Part shown: one piece after another, positions 1 to 8,934 of the stretch
How the letters are laid out: the number at the start of each line of letters is the position of its first letter
Numbering within the stretch: position 1 is the first letter of the stretch
NCBI RefSeq assembly: GCF_027563465.1
Contig: NZ_JAPFQA010000025.1
Location: 1-55,969, forward strand
Source of the DNA: Mesorhizobium qingshengii
Lineage (GTDB): Bacteria; Pseudomonadota; Alphaproteobacteria; Rhizobiales; Rhizobiaceae
DNA: 55,969 nt
Direction: 5' to 3'
Position numbers and translations under genes: made by a program
The notes under the pieces: generated by a model
Databases searched by the model: none
What the model saw: the letters and a program-made list of their open reading frames with translations, nothing else
Told to the model about the DNA's origin: nothing

Positions 1-2203
1 GGTCATGCCAGCGCAACAACGCTTCGAAGCCGGCTATTTGCCCGGTCCGAAGGCATACCTTGGGCTGATAGAAGGGAACGATGCGATCGTCGTCCAAGGC
101 GGACCGTGCGCGAGCAAGCATGGTGGCACGGCTTTCTGACACCTCGCGCATCGCCGGAGTAAAAACCCGGATTGTGCCGGGAAGGTCGGCCTTTGCGGCA
201 TAGAGAGCGAGGTCGGCGCATTTCATCAGCTCACCCGGTGTCTCCGCATCGCGAGGCCAAATCGAGGCACCGGCACAGAAGCTGATGGCGACACGCAGTC
301 CCTCGATAAGCGCAGGACTCTCCAAGGGCGCCAAGATCTTTCGCACCGTTTCCTCGCGGGCATCCAGCAAACTCAGGCCCGGCAGAATGATGGCGAACTC
401 ATCCCCGCCAAGACGCGCCACGGTGGCCTCCGGAGGCACGGATCTCAACAAGCGGACCGCTATCTCGCAGAGGAGCGCATCGCCGGCAGCGTGGCCCATG
501 CTGTCATTCAAGGTTTTGAAATTGTTCAGGTCGAGCACAATCAACCCGACGTATTGACTCATCTTTCCAGCCCGCGCGAGGGCGCGATCCAACATCCGGG
601 CATAATGCGCGCGGTTCGGCAGCTTGGTGAGCGGATCGTGATAGGCGGCTTGTTGCAGACTTTCTTCCGCCTGCTTGCGTGCGGTGATGTCGAGCATCGA
701 GCCGACAAGGCGGGCAGGCTCGCCATGCTCATTTCTGATGATGAGGCAGCGTGAAGCAACGTCGATGTAGGTTCCGTCCGCCTTGCGGAATTTATATTCC
801 TGATCCCATTCGCTTCCCCCGGAGTCGAATGCATTCTTTTGCGCGGCAATGACGTGATCGACATCCCCCGGATGAATCCGGTCCAGCCACCATTTCAAAT
901 CGGTGGTCTCGTTCAAGTTCTTGTAGCCCAGCACCTCTTCGACTGCCCCGCCCCATGTTGCTCGGCCTTGCTCGAATGACCAATCCCAGATCACATCGTT
1001 GGTGGCACGTGAGGCGAGCCGATAGCGCTCCTCGCTTTCGCGAAGCGCGAGTTCCGACGCCACCTGATCGTCAATGTCTTCCAGAGTGCCGTACCAGGCG
1101 GTGATCTGGCCCACCTCGTCGCGTCTTGGTCGCGCGCGTGCACGAAACCACCGATAGGCTCCATCCTGCATCCGAAGTCTGTAGCGGGTGTCGGCGATCT
1201 TGCCGTCACCGTTCTCGATGGCTTGCGACCACAAAGCTGCAACCCCCGGCAGGTCATCCGGGTGAACCGAGGCAGTCCATCCCAGGCCCAGAGCGTCGGC
1301 CAAGGACCCGCCAACCAGTTCAACCCAATGAGGCGCCATTTCCACGACGTTGCCCGACGCGTCGGCCAGCCACGGCAACTGCGGATTGAGTTCAATCGAA
1401 GCGCGATGGTGGGTCTCGCTGGCCCGTAAGGCATCGAGAGCTGTACGCAATCGCTGACGATCCGCGGCGGTGGCGAGGGCGAGACGCTGACTGTGGTAGG
1501 CGACGGTCAAAGCCACCACGAGGATCATGATGCAGCCAAACACGACGATGGTCGCGATGGCGCTGAGGTCCACGGTGCCGCCAGTGCGCCTCTCCGTCGT
1601 CAGCGGCGTGACCGTGAGGCTGGCCATTGCAACAAAGTGAAGCGCAAGCGTTCCGGTCATGAGGGCAAGGGCTGCCGGCCAGGCGATTGGTACGTTCCGA
1701 TAGCGTTGGAACAACCAGCCGGCGCCAGCGCAGATTCCGACACCCGCGACGACTGAAATGACCAAGAGGTCAGGGTCGTACCGAGTAACAGCTGAGAAGC
1801 GCAGGGAATATGTATCTAGAAAGTGAGCCGTCGCGAGTCCCGTGCCGACCAAGGCACCACCCAGCATGCCCCGCTGACGGGTATCTCCAAAGGCGACGAG
1901 CCAACCCGAAATGGCTAGAATTGTGCAAGATGCGAGCGAAAGCCCAGCTATGTCAGTGTAGATGCGCAGTGCAAGCTGCGCTGCATATCCAAGCATGGCC
2001 GTATAGTGCGTCGTCCAAATCGTCACGCCTGTAATTAAACCCGCGAGTGTCAGCCACCACATGCGGATCGTACGTGTTGCGGCCACGAATGCCCGTTGAA
2101 TGATCACGGCGCTGGTGAAACTGCCAAGTGCGCAGACTGCAACCGCGACTGCAACCATTCTGAGGTCGTGTTGATAGGCGATACAGGTTGCGATTCGCCA
2201 CAT
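1..2203 (-). CDS. MHYT-PAS-GGDEF-EAL cyclic-di-GMP signalling protein (3' end outside window)
   Basis: This is a membrane-anchored protein that should make and/or degrade cyclic di-GMP. It begins at the ATG at 2203 and runs off the left edge in one open frame of at least 734 codons. The N-terminal 250 residues are an MHYT-type membrane sensor, with the motif THYTAMLGY near residues 65-73 and two further repeats (AHFLDTYSL and LHFVAMASL); such domains are proposed to bind copper and sense a small gas. PAS-type domains follow, then a GGDEF domain with an intact GGDEF motif at about residues 599-603. No RxxD inhibitory site is seen just before it. An EAL domain opens with FYQPKV near residue 711 and is cut off. 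Whether the cyclase or the phosphodiesterase dominates cannot be judged because most of the EAL domain is missing. The ribosome site is weak. Confidence 0.88.
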   Translation of the reverse strand, partial: MWRIATCIAYQHDLRMVAVAVAVCALGSFTSAVIIQRAFVAATRTIRMWWLTLAGLITGVTIWTTHYTAMLGYAAQLALRIYTDIAGLSLASCTILAISGWLVAFGDTRQRGMLGGALVGTGLATAHFLDTYSLRFSAVTRYDPDLLVISVVAGVGICAGAGWLFQRYRNVPIAWPAALALMTGTLALHFVAMASLTVTPLTTERRTGGTVDLSAIATIVVFGCIMILVVALTVAYHSQRLALATAADRQRLRTALDALRASETHHRASIELNPQLPWLADASGNVVEMAPHWVELVGGSLADALGLGWTASVHPDDLPGVAALWSQAIENGDGKIADTRYRLRMQDGAYRWFRARARPRRDEVGQITAWYGTLEDIDDQVASELALRESEERYRLASRATNDVIWDWSFEQGRATWGGAVEEVLGYKNLNETTDLKWWLDRIHPGDVDHVIAAQKNAFDSGGSEWDQEYKFRKADGTYIDVASRCLIIRNEHGEPARLVGSMLDITARKQAEESLQQAAYHDPLTKLPNRAHYARMLDRALARAGKMSQYVGLIVLDLNNFKTLNDSMGHAAGDALLCEIAVRLLRSVPPEATVARLGGDEFAIILPGLSLLDAREETVRKILAPLESPALIEGLRVAISFCAGASIWPRDAETPGELMKCADLALYAAKADLPGTIRVFTPAMREVSESRATMLARARSALDDDRIVPFYQPKVCLRTGQIAGFEALLRWHD

Positions 2204-2509
2204 TGTCACTACCAGGTTGACCGTCCACTGTAGGGCCCAAACCTTCGTGAGAACTTAAGGCATTCATACGCTTTCGATATAGGACCAAGACGCGCATGAT
2301 GCGGCGCAAGAGCTGACTGCTGATCGACACCTCCGACGGATTGCAAAGCGCCCCTTTCGTTGAAGGGTCCGAACTCCATGTCGACGTTTTCCGTGGCAAG
2401 CGCAGACCTGAAAGCCAAGCGAACTTCATCGCGGCCTGATGCTTCCAAGATCCAGCAACGTCGAACGTCTCCAGTCGCTTCTCGACTTTGAAAGGTTTCA
2501 CTTGTCTGT

Positions 2510-2788
2510 TCAGGGTCCGAGCAGGGCGGAACCGTATTTTGCCCAAAGCACCGCGCAGCCTCTGGCCCGAATGTCTGGCGTTCCGGCAGTTCCGTATTCG
2601 ACCACTGCAGCGCGAACGTCGTAGCCCAGGACCGATGCGTTGGCGACGAAATGGATGGCTTCGCCCAGCAGGCGGCTCTCGATTACGGCTACAGTGTTGT
2701 TGGCGACGTCGAACACACCAAGGATGTTCGCCTTCTGAGTTCTGGCCGCCAAAGCGGCGGCCATTGCCTGTTCGTCCATTAAAAACAC
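2510..2788 (-). CDS. Small hypothetical protein, 92 residues
   Basis: I do not recognise this protein. The frame is open for 92 codons from an ATG at 2788 and has balanced composition with plausible alternating hydrophobic segments (for example NILGVFDVANNTVAVIES), unlike the arginine-rich frames overlapping it. It has no signal peptide or membrane segment. It overlaps the end of another minus-strand frame (2779-3090) by ten bases, so the two could be pieces of one decayed gene. It may also be a chance frame. Confidence 0.25.
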   Translation of the reverse strand: MFLMDEQAMAAALAARTQKANILGVFDVANNTVAVIESRLLGEAIHFVANASVLGYDVRAAVVEYGTAGTPDIRARGCAVLWAKYGSALLGP

Positions 2789-3090
2789 TGCGGTTCGCTC
2801 GGCGCGTCGGCCCGGACCGGCAAGTGCTTTGCATGTTGCCTGATACGGGCGAGCGGTACCTCAGCACGATCCTGTCCGATCCTATCAGCGAGGAATTTTC
2901 GCGAAAGCTTGGGGAATCGAGGTTTGATCTCAAACCAGGTCTGGCGGCGCAAACCTGCCGCCGCCTGTGCCTGGCGAGGCGAGGTGGCCTCGCGCATCCA
3001 GCGCACCAATGTCGGGTTGACGTCTATCCGAGCCGACGCCGAGATCCTTCGCTCCCCCGAACCTGAGCGGCTTGCAAGCCCATTGCCCAA
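2779..3090 (-). CDS. Possible hypothetical protein or gene fragment, 103 residues
   Basis: This frame is open for 103 codons and has an amphipathic, basic character (for example VNPTLVRWMREATSPRQAQ), but I recognise no family. In-frame reading continues upstream of its ATG toward the desulfurase gene, which would suit a truncated gene whose start was lost. It overlaps 2510-2788 in a different frame. Evidence that it is expressed is lacking. Confidence 0.18.
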   Translation of the reverse strand: MGNGLASRSGSGERRISASARIDVNPTLVRWMREATSPRQAQAAAGLRRQTWFEIKPRFPKLSRKFLADRIGQDRAEVPLARIRQHAKHLPVRADAPSEPQCF

Positions 3091-3175
3091 ATCGCCCCAG
3101 CAGCACGGTCCAGCAAAAAACCGCGATTGCTGTTGCAGAGCCCAACGAAGGTTGGCGTCGTTGATGACAACCGGC

Positions 3176-4384
3176 CTACATTAACGATTTGTCCAGCGCA
3201 TTGATCAGCCGGTCGATTTCATCGAGCGTGTTGTAGTGCACCATGGATACCCGAATGACACCGGAGGGGGACAGTCCAAGCGCGTCGGCCAGACGGCGCG
3301 AATGGAAATCCCCGTGACGCACGCCGATCCTGGCCTGGTCGGTTCGGGTCACGATCTCCTGAGGGGAGTGGCCTTCAACGGTGAAGCTTATCGTCGGCAC
3401 GCGAACGGTTGCGTGCGAACCTTGGTCGCCGATGATACGGACCCCGTTGTGCGTGCGCAGCCATGACAGCAGCCGTTCTCCAATCACTGCCTCGTGAGCC
3501 GCGATCTGGTCAAATGCGTCCTCGATCGCCCGGCGGCCTTGGCCTCGGCCGAGCGCCTCCAGATAGTCGACGATACCGGCAGCGCCCCAGACCAGCTCAT
3601 AGCAGGGATTTCCGGGCTCGAGTTTGCCGGGCACTTTGTCCTTGCCGTAAAAATAGTGGTACAGACCATCGAGTTCGAGCAGCAGCTCATGGCGACCGTA
3701 CATGACCGCATAGTGGGGCCCGTAGGTCTTGTAGAAAGAGAACACGTAGTAGTCGACGTCGAGTTCCTGGACGTCAAGCGCCCGATGCGGTGCATAGGCG
3801 ACGCCGTCGACGCAGATGCGCGCGCCGCGCGCATGCACGAAATCGGCGATCTGCCGAATGGGGTTGATGGAGCCGAGCAGATTGGATGCATGGGTCACGC
3901 AGACCAGCCGAGTGCGATCGCACATTAGCGAAGCAAGGGTGTCGAGGCTCGGCATCAGCGTTTCGGGATCGATCTCCCACACCTTGAAGAGGATGCCCCG
4001 CTCCTTGAGGATCAGCCAAGGGCCTATATTCGACTCGTGATCGAAATTGGTCACGACAATCTCGTCGCCCGCCGAGAGTTGGCTGGCCATCGCGGTTGCA
4101 AGGAAACGCACCAACACGGTTGTCGAGGGCCCGAAGAAAACCTCTTCCGGCCGCGCCGCGCCGACAAATGTGGCGATGCGAGCCCGCGCTTGCGCCAGCA
4201 ACTCGCTGGCTTTGACCGAGGGCCCGTAGGAGGCTCCAGTCTGCACGCTTGTGGTGAGCAGATAGTCGGCGACGCGCTCGGCTACTGGGCGAAGCACTTG
4301 CGACCCGCCGGCATTGTCAAAAAAAGCCCAGTCTGTTTCCAGCGCCGGGAACTGGGAGCGAACAAAATCGATATCGAGCGACAT
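3176..4384 (-). CDS. Class V aminotransferase / cysteine-desulfurase-like PLP enzyme
   Basis: This 402-residue protein belongs to the pyridoxal-phosphate fold-type I class V aminotransferases, the group that includes SufS/CsdA desulfurases. It shows the family features in order: FDNAGGSQ near the N terminus, the phosphate-binding segment around residue 90 (GPSTTVLVRF), FDHESNIGPW, THASNLLGSINP, the aspartate segment RICVDGVAYAPH, and the Schiff-base lysine in FSFYKTYGPH. The catalytic loop cysteine of true desulfurases is not obvious, so selenocysteine lyase, a C-S lyase or an isopenicillin-epimerase-like role are all possible. It lies 18 bp downstream of an amino-acid ABC permease gene on the same strand and is probably the last gene of that operon, so the transported substrate may be a sulfur- or selenium-containing amino acid. 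That link is inferred from position only. Confidence 0.85.
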   Translation of the reverse strand: MSLDIDFVRSQFPALETDWAFFDNAGGSQVLRPVAERVADYLLTTSVQTGASYGPSVKASELLAQARARIATFVGAARPEEVFFGPSTTVLVRFLATAMASQLSAGDEIVVTNFDHESNIGPWLILKERGILFKVWEIDPETLMPSLDTLASLMCDRTRLVCVTHASNLLGSINPIRQIADFVHARGARICVDGVAYAPHRALDVQELDVDYYVFSFYKTYGPHYAVMYGRHELLLELDGLYHYFYGKDKVPGKLEPGNPCYELVWGAAGIVDYLEALGRGQGRRAIEDAFDQIAAHEAVIGERLLSWLRTHNGVRIIGDQGSHATVRVPTISFTVEGHSPQEIVTRTDQARIGVRHGDFHSRRLADALGLSPSGVIRVSMVHYNTLDEIDRLINALDKSLM

Positions 4385-4402
4385 GGATGGCCTCGTGGGT
4401 CT

Positions 4403-5074
4403 TCAACGTTCGGATTTGGCGAGACGCTTCTCGAGCATGCCGACAAGTCGGACCAGCGGAAGCAGGATAATGAGGTAGATGGCGGCCGCGACGATCAGCG
4501 GCGTGGGATTGGCGGCAAGCGCCTGGGCCTGGTTTGCCTGCTTGAGAAGGTCCGGCATTGCCACCACAGAAGCCAGTGCCGTGTCCTTCATGACGTTGAT
4601 GGCGTTCGAAGTCAGCGGCGGGATGACGATCTTGATTGCTTGCGGCAGGATCACCTTGAGCATGGTCGAATAGAAGTGGAGGCCCAGCGCTCGCGCCGCC
4701 TCGAATTGACCCTTGGGAATAGCCACGATGCCGGCGCGGATGATTTCGGCGGAATAGGCAGACGATATCATCGAGATTGAAGTGGTTGCCGCAGTGAACG
4801 AACTGAACCGAATGCCGGCAAAAGGCAACGCGTAGTAGACGACGAACAACAGTACCAGAACCGGTATGGATCGGAATACATCGATATAGGCGACGGTCAA
4901 AACACGCACTGGCGCTGGTCCATAAAGCCGCAGCATTGCAAGGCCGATGCCGACAAGAAAGCCGACGACTATGCAGACGACGCCGAGCGTCAACGTGGTG
5001 GCAAGGCCACTCAAAATGAGCGGCAGGGTTTCCACGAAAACGCGGTAGTTCAAAAACGTATCGAAAATGGACAT
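4403..5074 (-). CDS. Amino-acid ABC transporter permease (HisM/GlnP type)
   Basis: This 223-residue inner-membrane protein is a polar-amino-acid ABC permease. It has several hydrophobic segments (for example LILSGLATTLTLGVVCIVV near residue 18 and the region at 55-80) and the ABC-contacting EAA loop, visible as FEAARALGLHFYSTMLKVILPQA around residues 120-145. The length is normal for the HisM/GlnP family. It sits about 70 bp downstream of the binding-protein gene and 18 bp upstream of the desulfurase-like gene, all on one strand. No ATP-binding subunit is encoded beside it, so it must borrow an ATPase from elsewhere or the cluster is incomplete. Confidence 0.92.
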   Translation of the reverse strand: MSIFDTFLNYRVFVETLPLILSGLATTLTLGVVCIVVGFLVGIGLAMLRLYGPAPVRVLTVAYIDVFRSIPVLVLLFVVYYALPFAGIRFSSFTAATTSISMISSAYSAEIIRAGIVAIPKGQFEAARALGLHFYSTMLKVILPQAIKIVIPPLTSNAINVMKDTALASVVAMPDLLKQANQAQALAANPTPLIVAAAIYLIILLPLVRLVGMLEKRLAKSER

Positions 5075-5143
5075 GTCCCAGCCTCTGCTTCACGGTGGAG
5101 GGAGATCGCGGCGCAGCGGTCTCCCTTCCCATGATGACCGGGA

Positions 5144-5935
5144 TCAGAGTTTCGGCATATCCAGAACAGTCGATGTGGCAAGCCCCTCATCGGGCTTGGT
5201 GCCGAACCAAGTTTCGTGGATCTTTGCCAGCGTGCCGTCTTTCTTGAGCGCGGTGATGACGTCGTTTACCTTGGCGGCCAGTGGCGCATCCTTGGCAAAC
5301 ATCACGGAGTACTGCTCAGTGGTCTTGATGCGTTCAACAACTTTGAACTGCGGCTTGTCCTTTGAATAATAAAGGAGTGCCGGGATGTCCGAGATGTACC
5401 CGTCGATGCGGCCCGCCTGCAGATCCAACATCGCCGGCTGCAACCCCTCATACTTGTTGATGGTGGCGATTTTCGTCTCGGCCTGATGCGCGGTGGTCCA
5501 GATGTCACCGGTCGAACCGGTGTCGACGCCGACGGTCTTGCCGGCCATCCCGGCGAGACCGGAGATGCCACTGTCGCTCTTGACGGTCAGCGACTGGTCG
5601 CTGTCGTAGTAGGGTTGGGCGAAGCTGACCGACTCAAGACGTTTCTTGGTGATCGTTATCGATGAGACCGCAGCGTCGATCTGACCAGATTGTACCGCGG
5701 CAAAGAGGCCCGCGAACGGAATGTTGGTGAACTTGACGTCCATGCCGAGCCGCTTGCCTACCTCCGTCATCAGGTCGATTTCGAAGCCGACCATCTTACC
5801 GCTGGCGTCTTGGAACTCCCAAGGAACATTGCCGATGTTGGCGCCGACATTGATCTCGGCTGCGTGCGAGGCAGCGGCGCTGAGGGACGCCAGGGCAAAT
5901 GCTGCCGAAACCCAGAATGCTTTCAACACTTTCAT
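5144..5935 (-). CDS. Amino-acid ABC transporter periplasmic binding protein
   Basis: This 263-residue secreted protein is a family 3 solute-binding protein. An N-terminal signal peptide (cleavage probably after SHAA near residue 26) precedes the bilobed domain, which shows GKMVGFEIDLMTEVGKRLG, the segment PFAGLFAAVQSGQIDAAVSS, and the hinge-side SGLAGMAGKTVGVDTGS. The ligand cannot be told from sequence alone; the neighbouring cysteine-desulfurase-like gene hints at a sulfur amino acid. It is the first gene of a minus-strand operon whose promoter region holds a 20-bp palindrome shared with the divergent GntR gene. Confidence 0.92.
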   Translation of the reverse strand: MKVLKAFWVSAAFALASLSAAASHAAEINVGANIGNVPWEFQDASGKMVGFEIDLMTEVGKRLGMDVKFTNIPFAGLFAAVQSGQIDAAVSSITITKKRLESVSFAQPYYDSDQSLTVKSDSGISGLAGMAGKTVGVDTGSTGDIWTTAHQAETKIATINKYEGLQPAMLDLQAGRIDGYISDIPALLYYSKDKPQFKVVERIKTTEQYSVMFAKDAPLAAKVNDVITALKKDGTLAKIHETWFGTKPDEGLATSTVLDMPKL

Positions 5936-5971
5936 TTTATTCCCCTTTTTTGATGACTTTTTTGATTGGAG

Positions 5972-5991
5972 TGGTTAGACCGGTCTGACCA
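5972..5991. promoter_or_regulatory. Palindromic operator for the GntR/FCD regulator
   Basis: TGGTTAGACCGGTCTGACCA is a 20-bp inverted repeat in which only one symmetric pair fails to match. A further half-site (TGGTCGGAC on the minus strand) lies directly beside it at 5992-6001. FadR-family GntR regulators with FCD domains bind TGGT-N-ACCA-type palindromes, and the divergent gene to the right encodes such a regulator. The site lies between the transporter operon and the regulator gene and could control both. Confidence 0.7.
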
Positions 5992-6115
5992 GTCCGACCA
6001 ACCAATCATGAGCCTCTTCAAAATGCAAGGCATTCCGTTGGCCCATCGGATCGGTTACCTCTGGGAGCGATCCTAGGCGCAGCCGGTCGGCTCAGCCACA
6101 GAATGGAAGAATTCG

Positions 6116-6814
6116 ATGCTTTCGCGTGTCCCAGTACCCCACGCCGCCGCGAGGAAAATCCAGGGCATGATCCTCAGTGGAGAACTGAGGTCAGGTGAAA
6201 AGGTGCCGTCCCAGCGCGAATTTGCGCAGAGCCTCGGGGTCAGCCGCGCCTCGCTGCGCGAAGCCCTTCTGACGCTCGAGACGCTGGGCTTGCTGAAGAC
6301 GGAACCAGGGCGAGGCACGTTTGTTTCGCAGGCAAGGCCTTCGGCCTCGCGCAATATGGCGCGGTGGCGTTTCGCCGACAGCTATCCGGTTGCTGACGTC
6401 TACGAGACGCGCATCATGCTGGAAGGACGGATAGCTGGACTATCGTCACAGACCCTGGCCGAGGCCGACTTTCAGGCTCTTGAGATTGAAACAGATACTA
6501 TGGAACGGAACTGGGAACGCGGTGACCTGTTGTCCAATGTCGAAGCGGATCTCGAATTCCATTCCATCATTGCATCCGGATGCCGGAACAGGATGATCGT
6601 TGATCTGTACCAGTCCGTTCGCGATCTGCTGACCGAGACACAAATGCAGCCAATTCCAATCACTGAACCAGCCCGCATGCAGGCCTCGATCGCCGAGCAC
6701 AGGCGCATAATAAAAGCGCTGCGCGCGCGCGATGCGGCCAACGCAACCCACGAGATGCAAAACCACATCCTCAACACGGCCCGCTGCGCCGGCATTTCCA
6801 TCGCCACGGATTAG
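6116..6814 (+). CDS. GntR-family (FadR subfamily, FCD domain) transcriptional regulator
   Basis: This 232-residue protein has an N-terminal winged helix-turn-helix at about residues 5-75, with the classic recognition stretch VPSQREFAQSLGVSRASLRE and the wing LLKTEPGRGTFVS. A C-terminal all-helical FCD domain carries the spaced acidic and histidine residues that usually bind a metal and an organic acid or amino-acid ligand (EADLEFHSII, AEHRRIIKAL and MQNHIL). It is divergent from the ABC transporter and desulfurase-like operon, with a matching palindrome between them, so it most likely controls that operon and itself. The effector is unknown. Confidence 0.92.
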   Translation: MLSRVPVPHAAARKIQGMILSGELRSGEKVPSQREFAQSLGVSRASLREALLTLETLGLLKTEPGRGTFVSQARPSASRNMARWRFADSYPVADVYETRIMLEGRIAGLSSQTLAEADFQALEIETDTMERNWERGDLLSNVEADLEFHSIIASGCRNRMIVDLYQSVRDLLTETQMQPIPITEPARMQASIAEHRRIIKALRARDAANATHEMQNHILNTARCAGISIATD

Positions 6815-7035
6815 GCCCGTAACCGGGAGGACGAACCGCACCCACTCTTGATAGCCTGGTTGAACAGATGAAAGTCGCCGGACGGATCGAGCATCCGCAC
6901 CTCCTAGGGAGGGGTCGCGTTGGATTTCCTGGTCGTCCACGACGAACTGCGGAATTGACCCATGGGAACGAAGATGACCGTTCAGCGTTTCATGCGGCGG
7001 TGCAAAAGACCAATCGCCAAGGGGAGGGGCCGACG

Positions 7036-8934
7036 TTGCAGGTAAGCGGGGGCAGCCGGAATGCCACGGAGAGTTTGGACGAACTCAGCGCGCTTTACGT
7101 GCTGACGGATCGATTGTACCGGGCAAAGTCGAACCAGGAGGCTTTTGAAGCCGGCCTGGACGCCATTCGTGACGGCTTGGGGTGCCGGCGCGCGTCCCTG
7201 CTTCTCTTTGACGGAGCAGGTGTGATGCGGTTCGTAGCTTCGCGCGGCTTATCCGAGGGGTACAGAAAGGCCATTGAAGGGCACTCGCCTTGGGTTGTGG
7301 GCGAACGCAACCCGGACCCCATCTTTGTTTCGCACATCGCTGAAACAAACGAACCTGCCCGCGTCAAGGATATGGTTGCCAGCGAAGGCATCGTTGGATT
7401 GGCTTTCATTCCATTGACCGTCCAAGGCGAGGTGGTGGGGAAATTCATGACTTACTATGGACGCAGGCATTCCTTTGCCAGCCACGAGGTCAATCTCGCT
7501 ACGACAATTGCCAGACAGATAGGGTTTCATCTCGAGCGGACGCGGGCGGAAGAAGCCCGAAGAGTTGCCGAAGAAGAGTTGCGAGAATCCGAGCAACAGT
7601 TTCGCCTTATGTCGGAACACGCTCCGGTGATGATTTGGACCTGCGACGCCTCCGGCAAATGCACAAATCTGAACAGGATGCTTCGGGAGTTCTGGGGCGT
7701 GGAGACCGATAAGGTCCCCACGTTCAATTGGCACCCAACGATCCATCCCGATGATGCCGCCGATATTGGGGCGCGGATGATGCAGGCACTGACTACACAG
7801 TCAGCCGTCACTGTGCAGGGTCGCTACAGAAATTGCAAAGGGCAGTATCGCGTTCTGCTCACGACTGCTCGTCCTCACTTCTCCGCAAATGGCATGTTTC
7901 GCGGATTGATCGGGGTAAATGTGGACGTCACGGAACGCGATCAGGCGGAGATGGCGATGCGCCACAGTGAGGAGCGGTTTCGATCGGCCGTGGAGGCTGC
8001 CCCAAGTGGCATGGTGATGACGAACGAGGATGGGCGCATTGTTCTGGTCAATCTTCATGCTGAAGCTCTATTTGGCTATGGGCGGGAGGAGATGGTCGGG
8101 CAACCCATCGAGATGCTTGTCCCCGATCGCTCTCGCAGCTCGCACCCGGTTTTCCGCCGCGGGTACGGCAGTTTGCCGCTGGCACGCCCGATGGGGGCGG
8201 GCAGGGATCTGTATGCCCGACGCAAAGATGGACGAGAGGTGCCGGTCGAGATTGGGCTCAGCCCAATCCAAACGAGCGAAGGATTGATGGCGCTCGCCTC
8301 TGTGGTGGATATCAGCGAGCGAAGGCGATCAGAGGCCCATCGTGAGCTGCTGATGGATGAGCTCAACCATCGTGTGAAGAACACTCTGGCGGTAGTCCAG
8401 GGTATCGCTCATCAGACGTTCAGAGGAACGGAGGCCACTGATGCTCATGCCGCGTTCGAAGGCCGGCTCATGGCTCTTTCGGCAGCGCACAACATCCTGA
8501 CCCAGACTAGTTGGGAACATGCATCATTGGACCAACTTGTCTGCGACAGCCTTCAGATTCAAAGTGCGTTCTCCAACCGGGTCTCCACCACTGGGCCTGC
8601 AATTCTATTGCAGCCGAACCAAGCTCTTTCCCTGGCGCTCGCCTTCCATGAATTGCTGACCAACGCAGTGAAGTACGGCGCCCTTTCAAACGAGGCCGGC
8701 ACAATTTCCGTCGAGTGGTTTCGCACCGACAAACCCAAGCCCAGGCTCAAACTGGTTTGGAGCGAACTCGGAGGCCCCACAGTTTCATCTCCGGCCAGGC
8801 GAGGCTTTGGCTCCCGCCTTCTCGAGCGGGGCTTGGCGGCGGATCTCGAGGCCGAGGTCGCACTGGAGTTCCAACCTCAGGGGCTCGTCTGCAGGATCGA
8901 TGCGCCTCTGGCAGCGGGAGTACTCGCGCAATGA
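7036..8934 (+). CDS. HWE-family sensor histidine kinase (GAF-PAS-PAS)
   Basis: This is a soluble sensor kinase. I place the start at a TTG at 7036 because the strong purine-rich stretch GGGGAGGGG lies just upstream; the frame is open back to an ATG at 6868, but that extension is basic and low in order. The 632-residue product has a GAF domain (about residues 15-165), two PAS domains (around 190-310 and 320-430, each with the usual ERFRSAVEAAP-like start) and a HWE/HisKA_2 kinase domain. The phospho-acceptor histidine is in MDELNHRVKNTLAVVQG and the N box is FHELLTNAVKYGALS. No transmembrane segment is present. The stop overlaps the start of a response-regulator gene (ATGA), so the two are translationally coupled and probably form a phosphorelay. 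Confidence 0.88.
   Translation: MQVSGGSRNATESLDELSALYVLTDRLYRAKSNQEAFEAGLDAIRDGLGCRRASLLLFDGAGVMRFVASRGLSEGYRKAIEGHSPWVVGERNPDPIFVSHIAETNEPARVKDMVASEGIVGLAFIPLTVQGEVVGKFMTYYGRRHSFASHEVNLATTIARQIGFHLERTRAEEARRVAEEELRESEQQFRLMSEHAPVMIWTCDASGKCTNLNRMLREFWGVETDKVPTFNWHPTIHPDDAADIGARMMQALTTQSAVTVQGRYRNCKGQYRVLLTTARPHFSANGMFRGLIGVNVDVTERDQAEMAMRHSEERFRSAVEAAPSGMVMTNEDGRIVLVNLHAEALFGYGREEMVGQPIEMLVPDRSRSSHPVFRRGYGSLPLARPMGAGRDLYARRKDGREVPVEIGLSPIQTSEGLMALASVVDISERRRSEAHRELLMDELNHRVKNTLAVVQGIAHQTFRGTEATDAHAAFEGRLMALSAAHNILTQTSWEHASLDQLVCDSLQIQSAFSNRVSTTGPAILLQPNQALSLALAFHELLTNAVKYGALSNEAGTISVEWFRTDKPKPRLKLVWSELGGPTVSSPARRGFGSRLLERGLAADLEAEVALEFQPQGLVCRIDAPLAAGVLAQ

Larger units (their letters stand above)
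2204..3175. other. Unassigned 970-bp stretch between two minus-strand genes
   Basis: No recognisable gene fills this stretch. Several overlapping minus-strand frames are open but short, and two of them (2510-2788 and 2779-3090) have protein-like composition and are listed separately with low confidence. The longest open frame, 1953-2933, is arginine and serine rich, overlaps the start of the MHYT gene and looks like a shadow. Confidence 0.4.

Noticed and set aside
1953..2933. A 326-codon minus-strand frame upstream of the MHYT gene
   Set aside because: It overlaps the MHYT coding region in a different frame, is rich in Arg and Ser and shows no domain.
6868..7035. An N-terminal extension of the histidine kinase from an ATG at 6868
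   Set aside because: The extension is basic and has no ribosome site or family similarity; a TTG at 7036 has a strong ribosome site just upstream.
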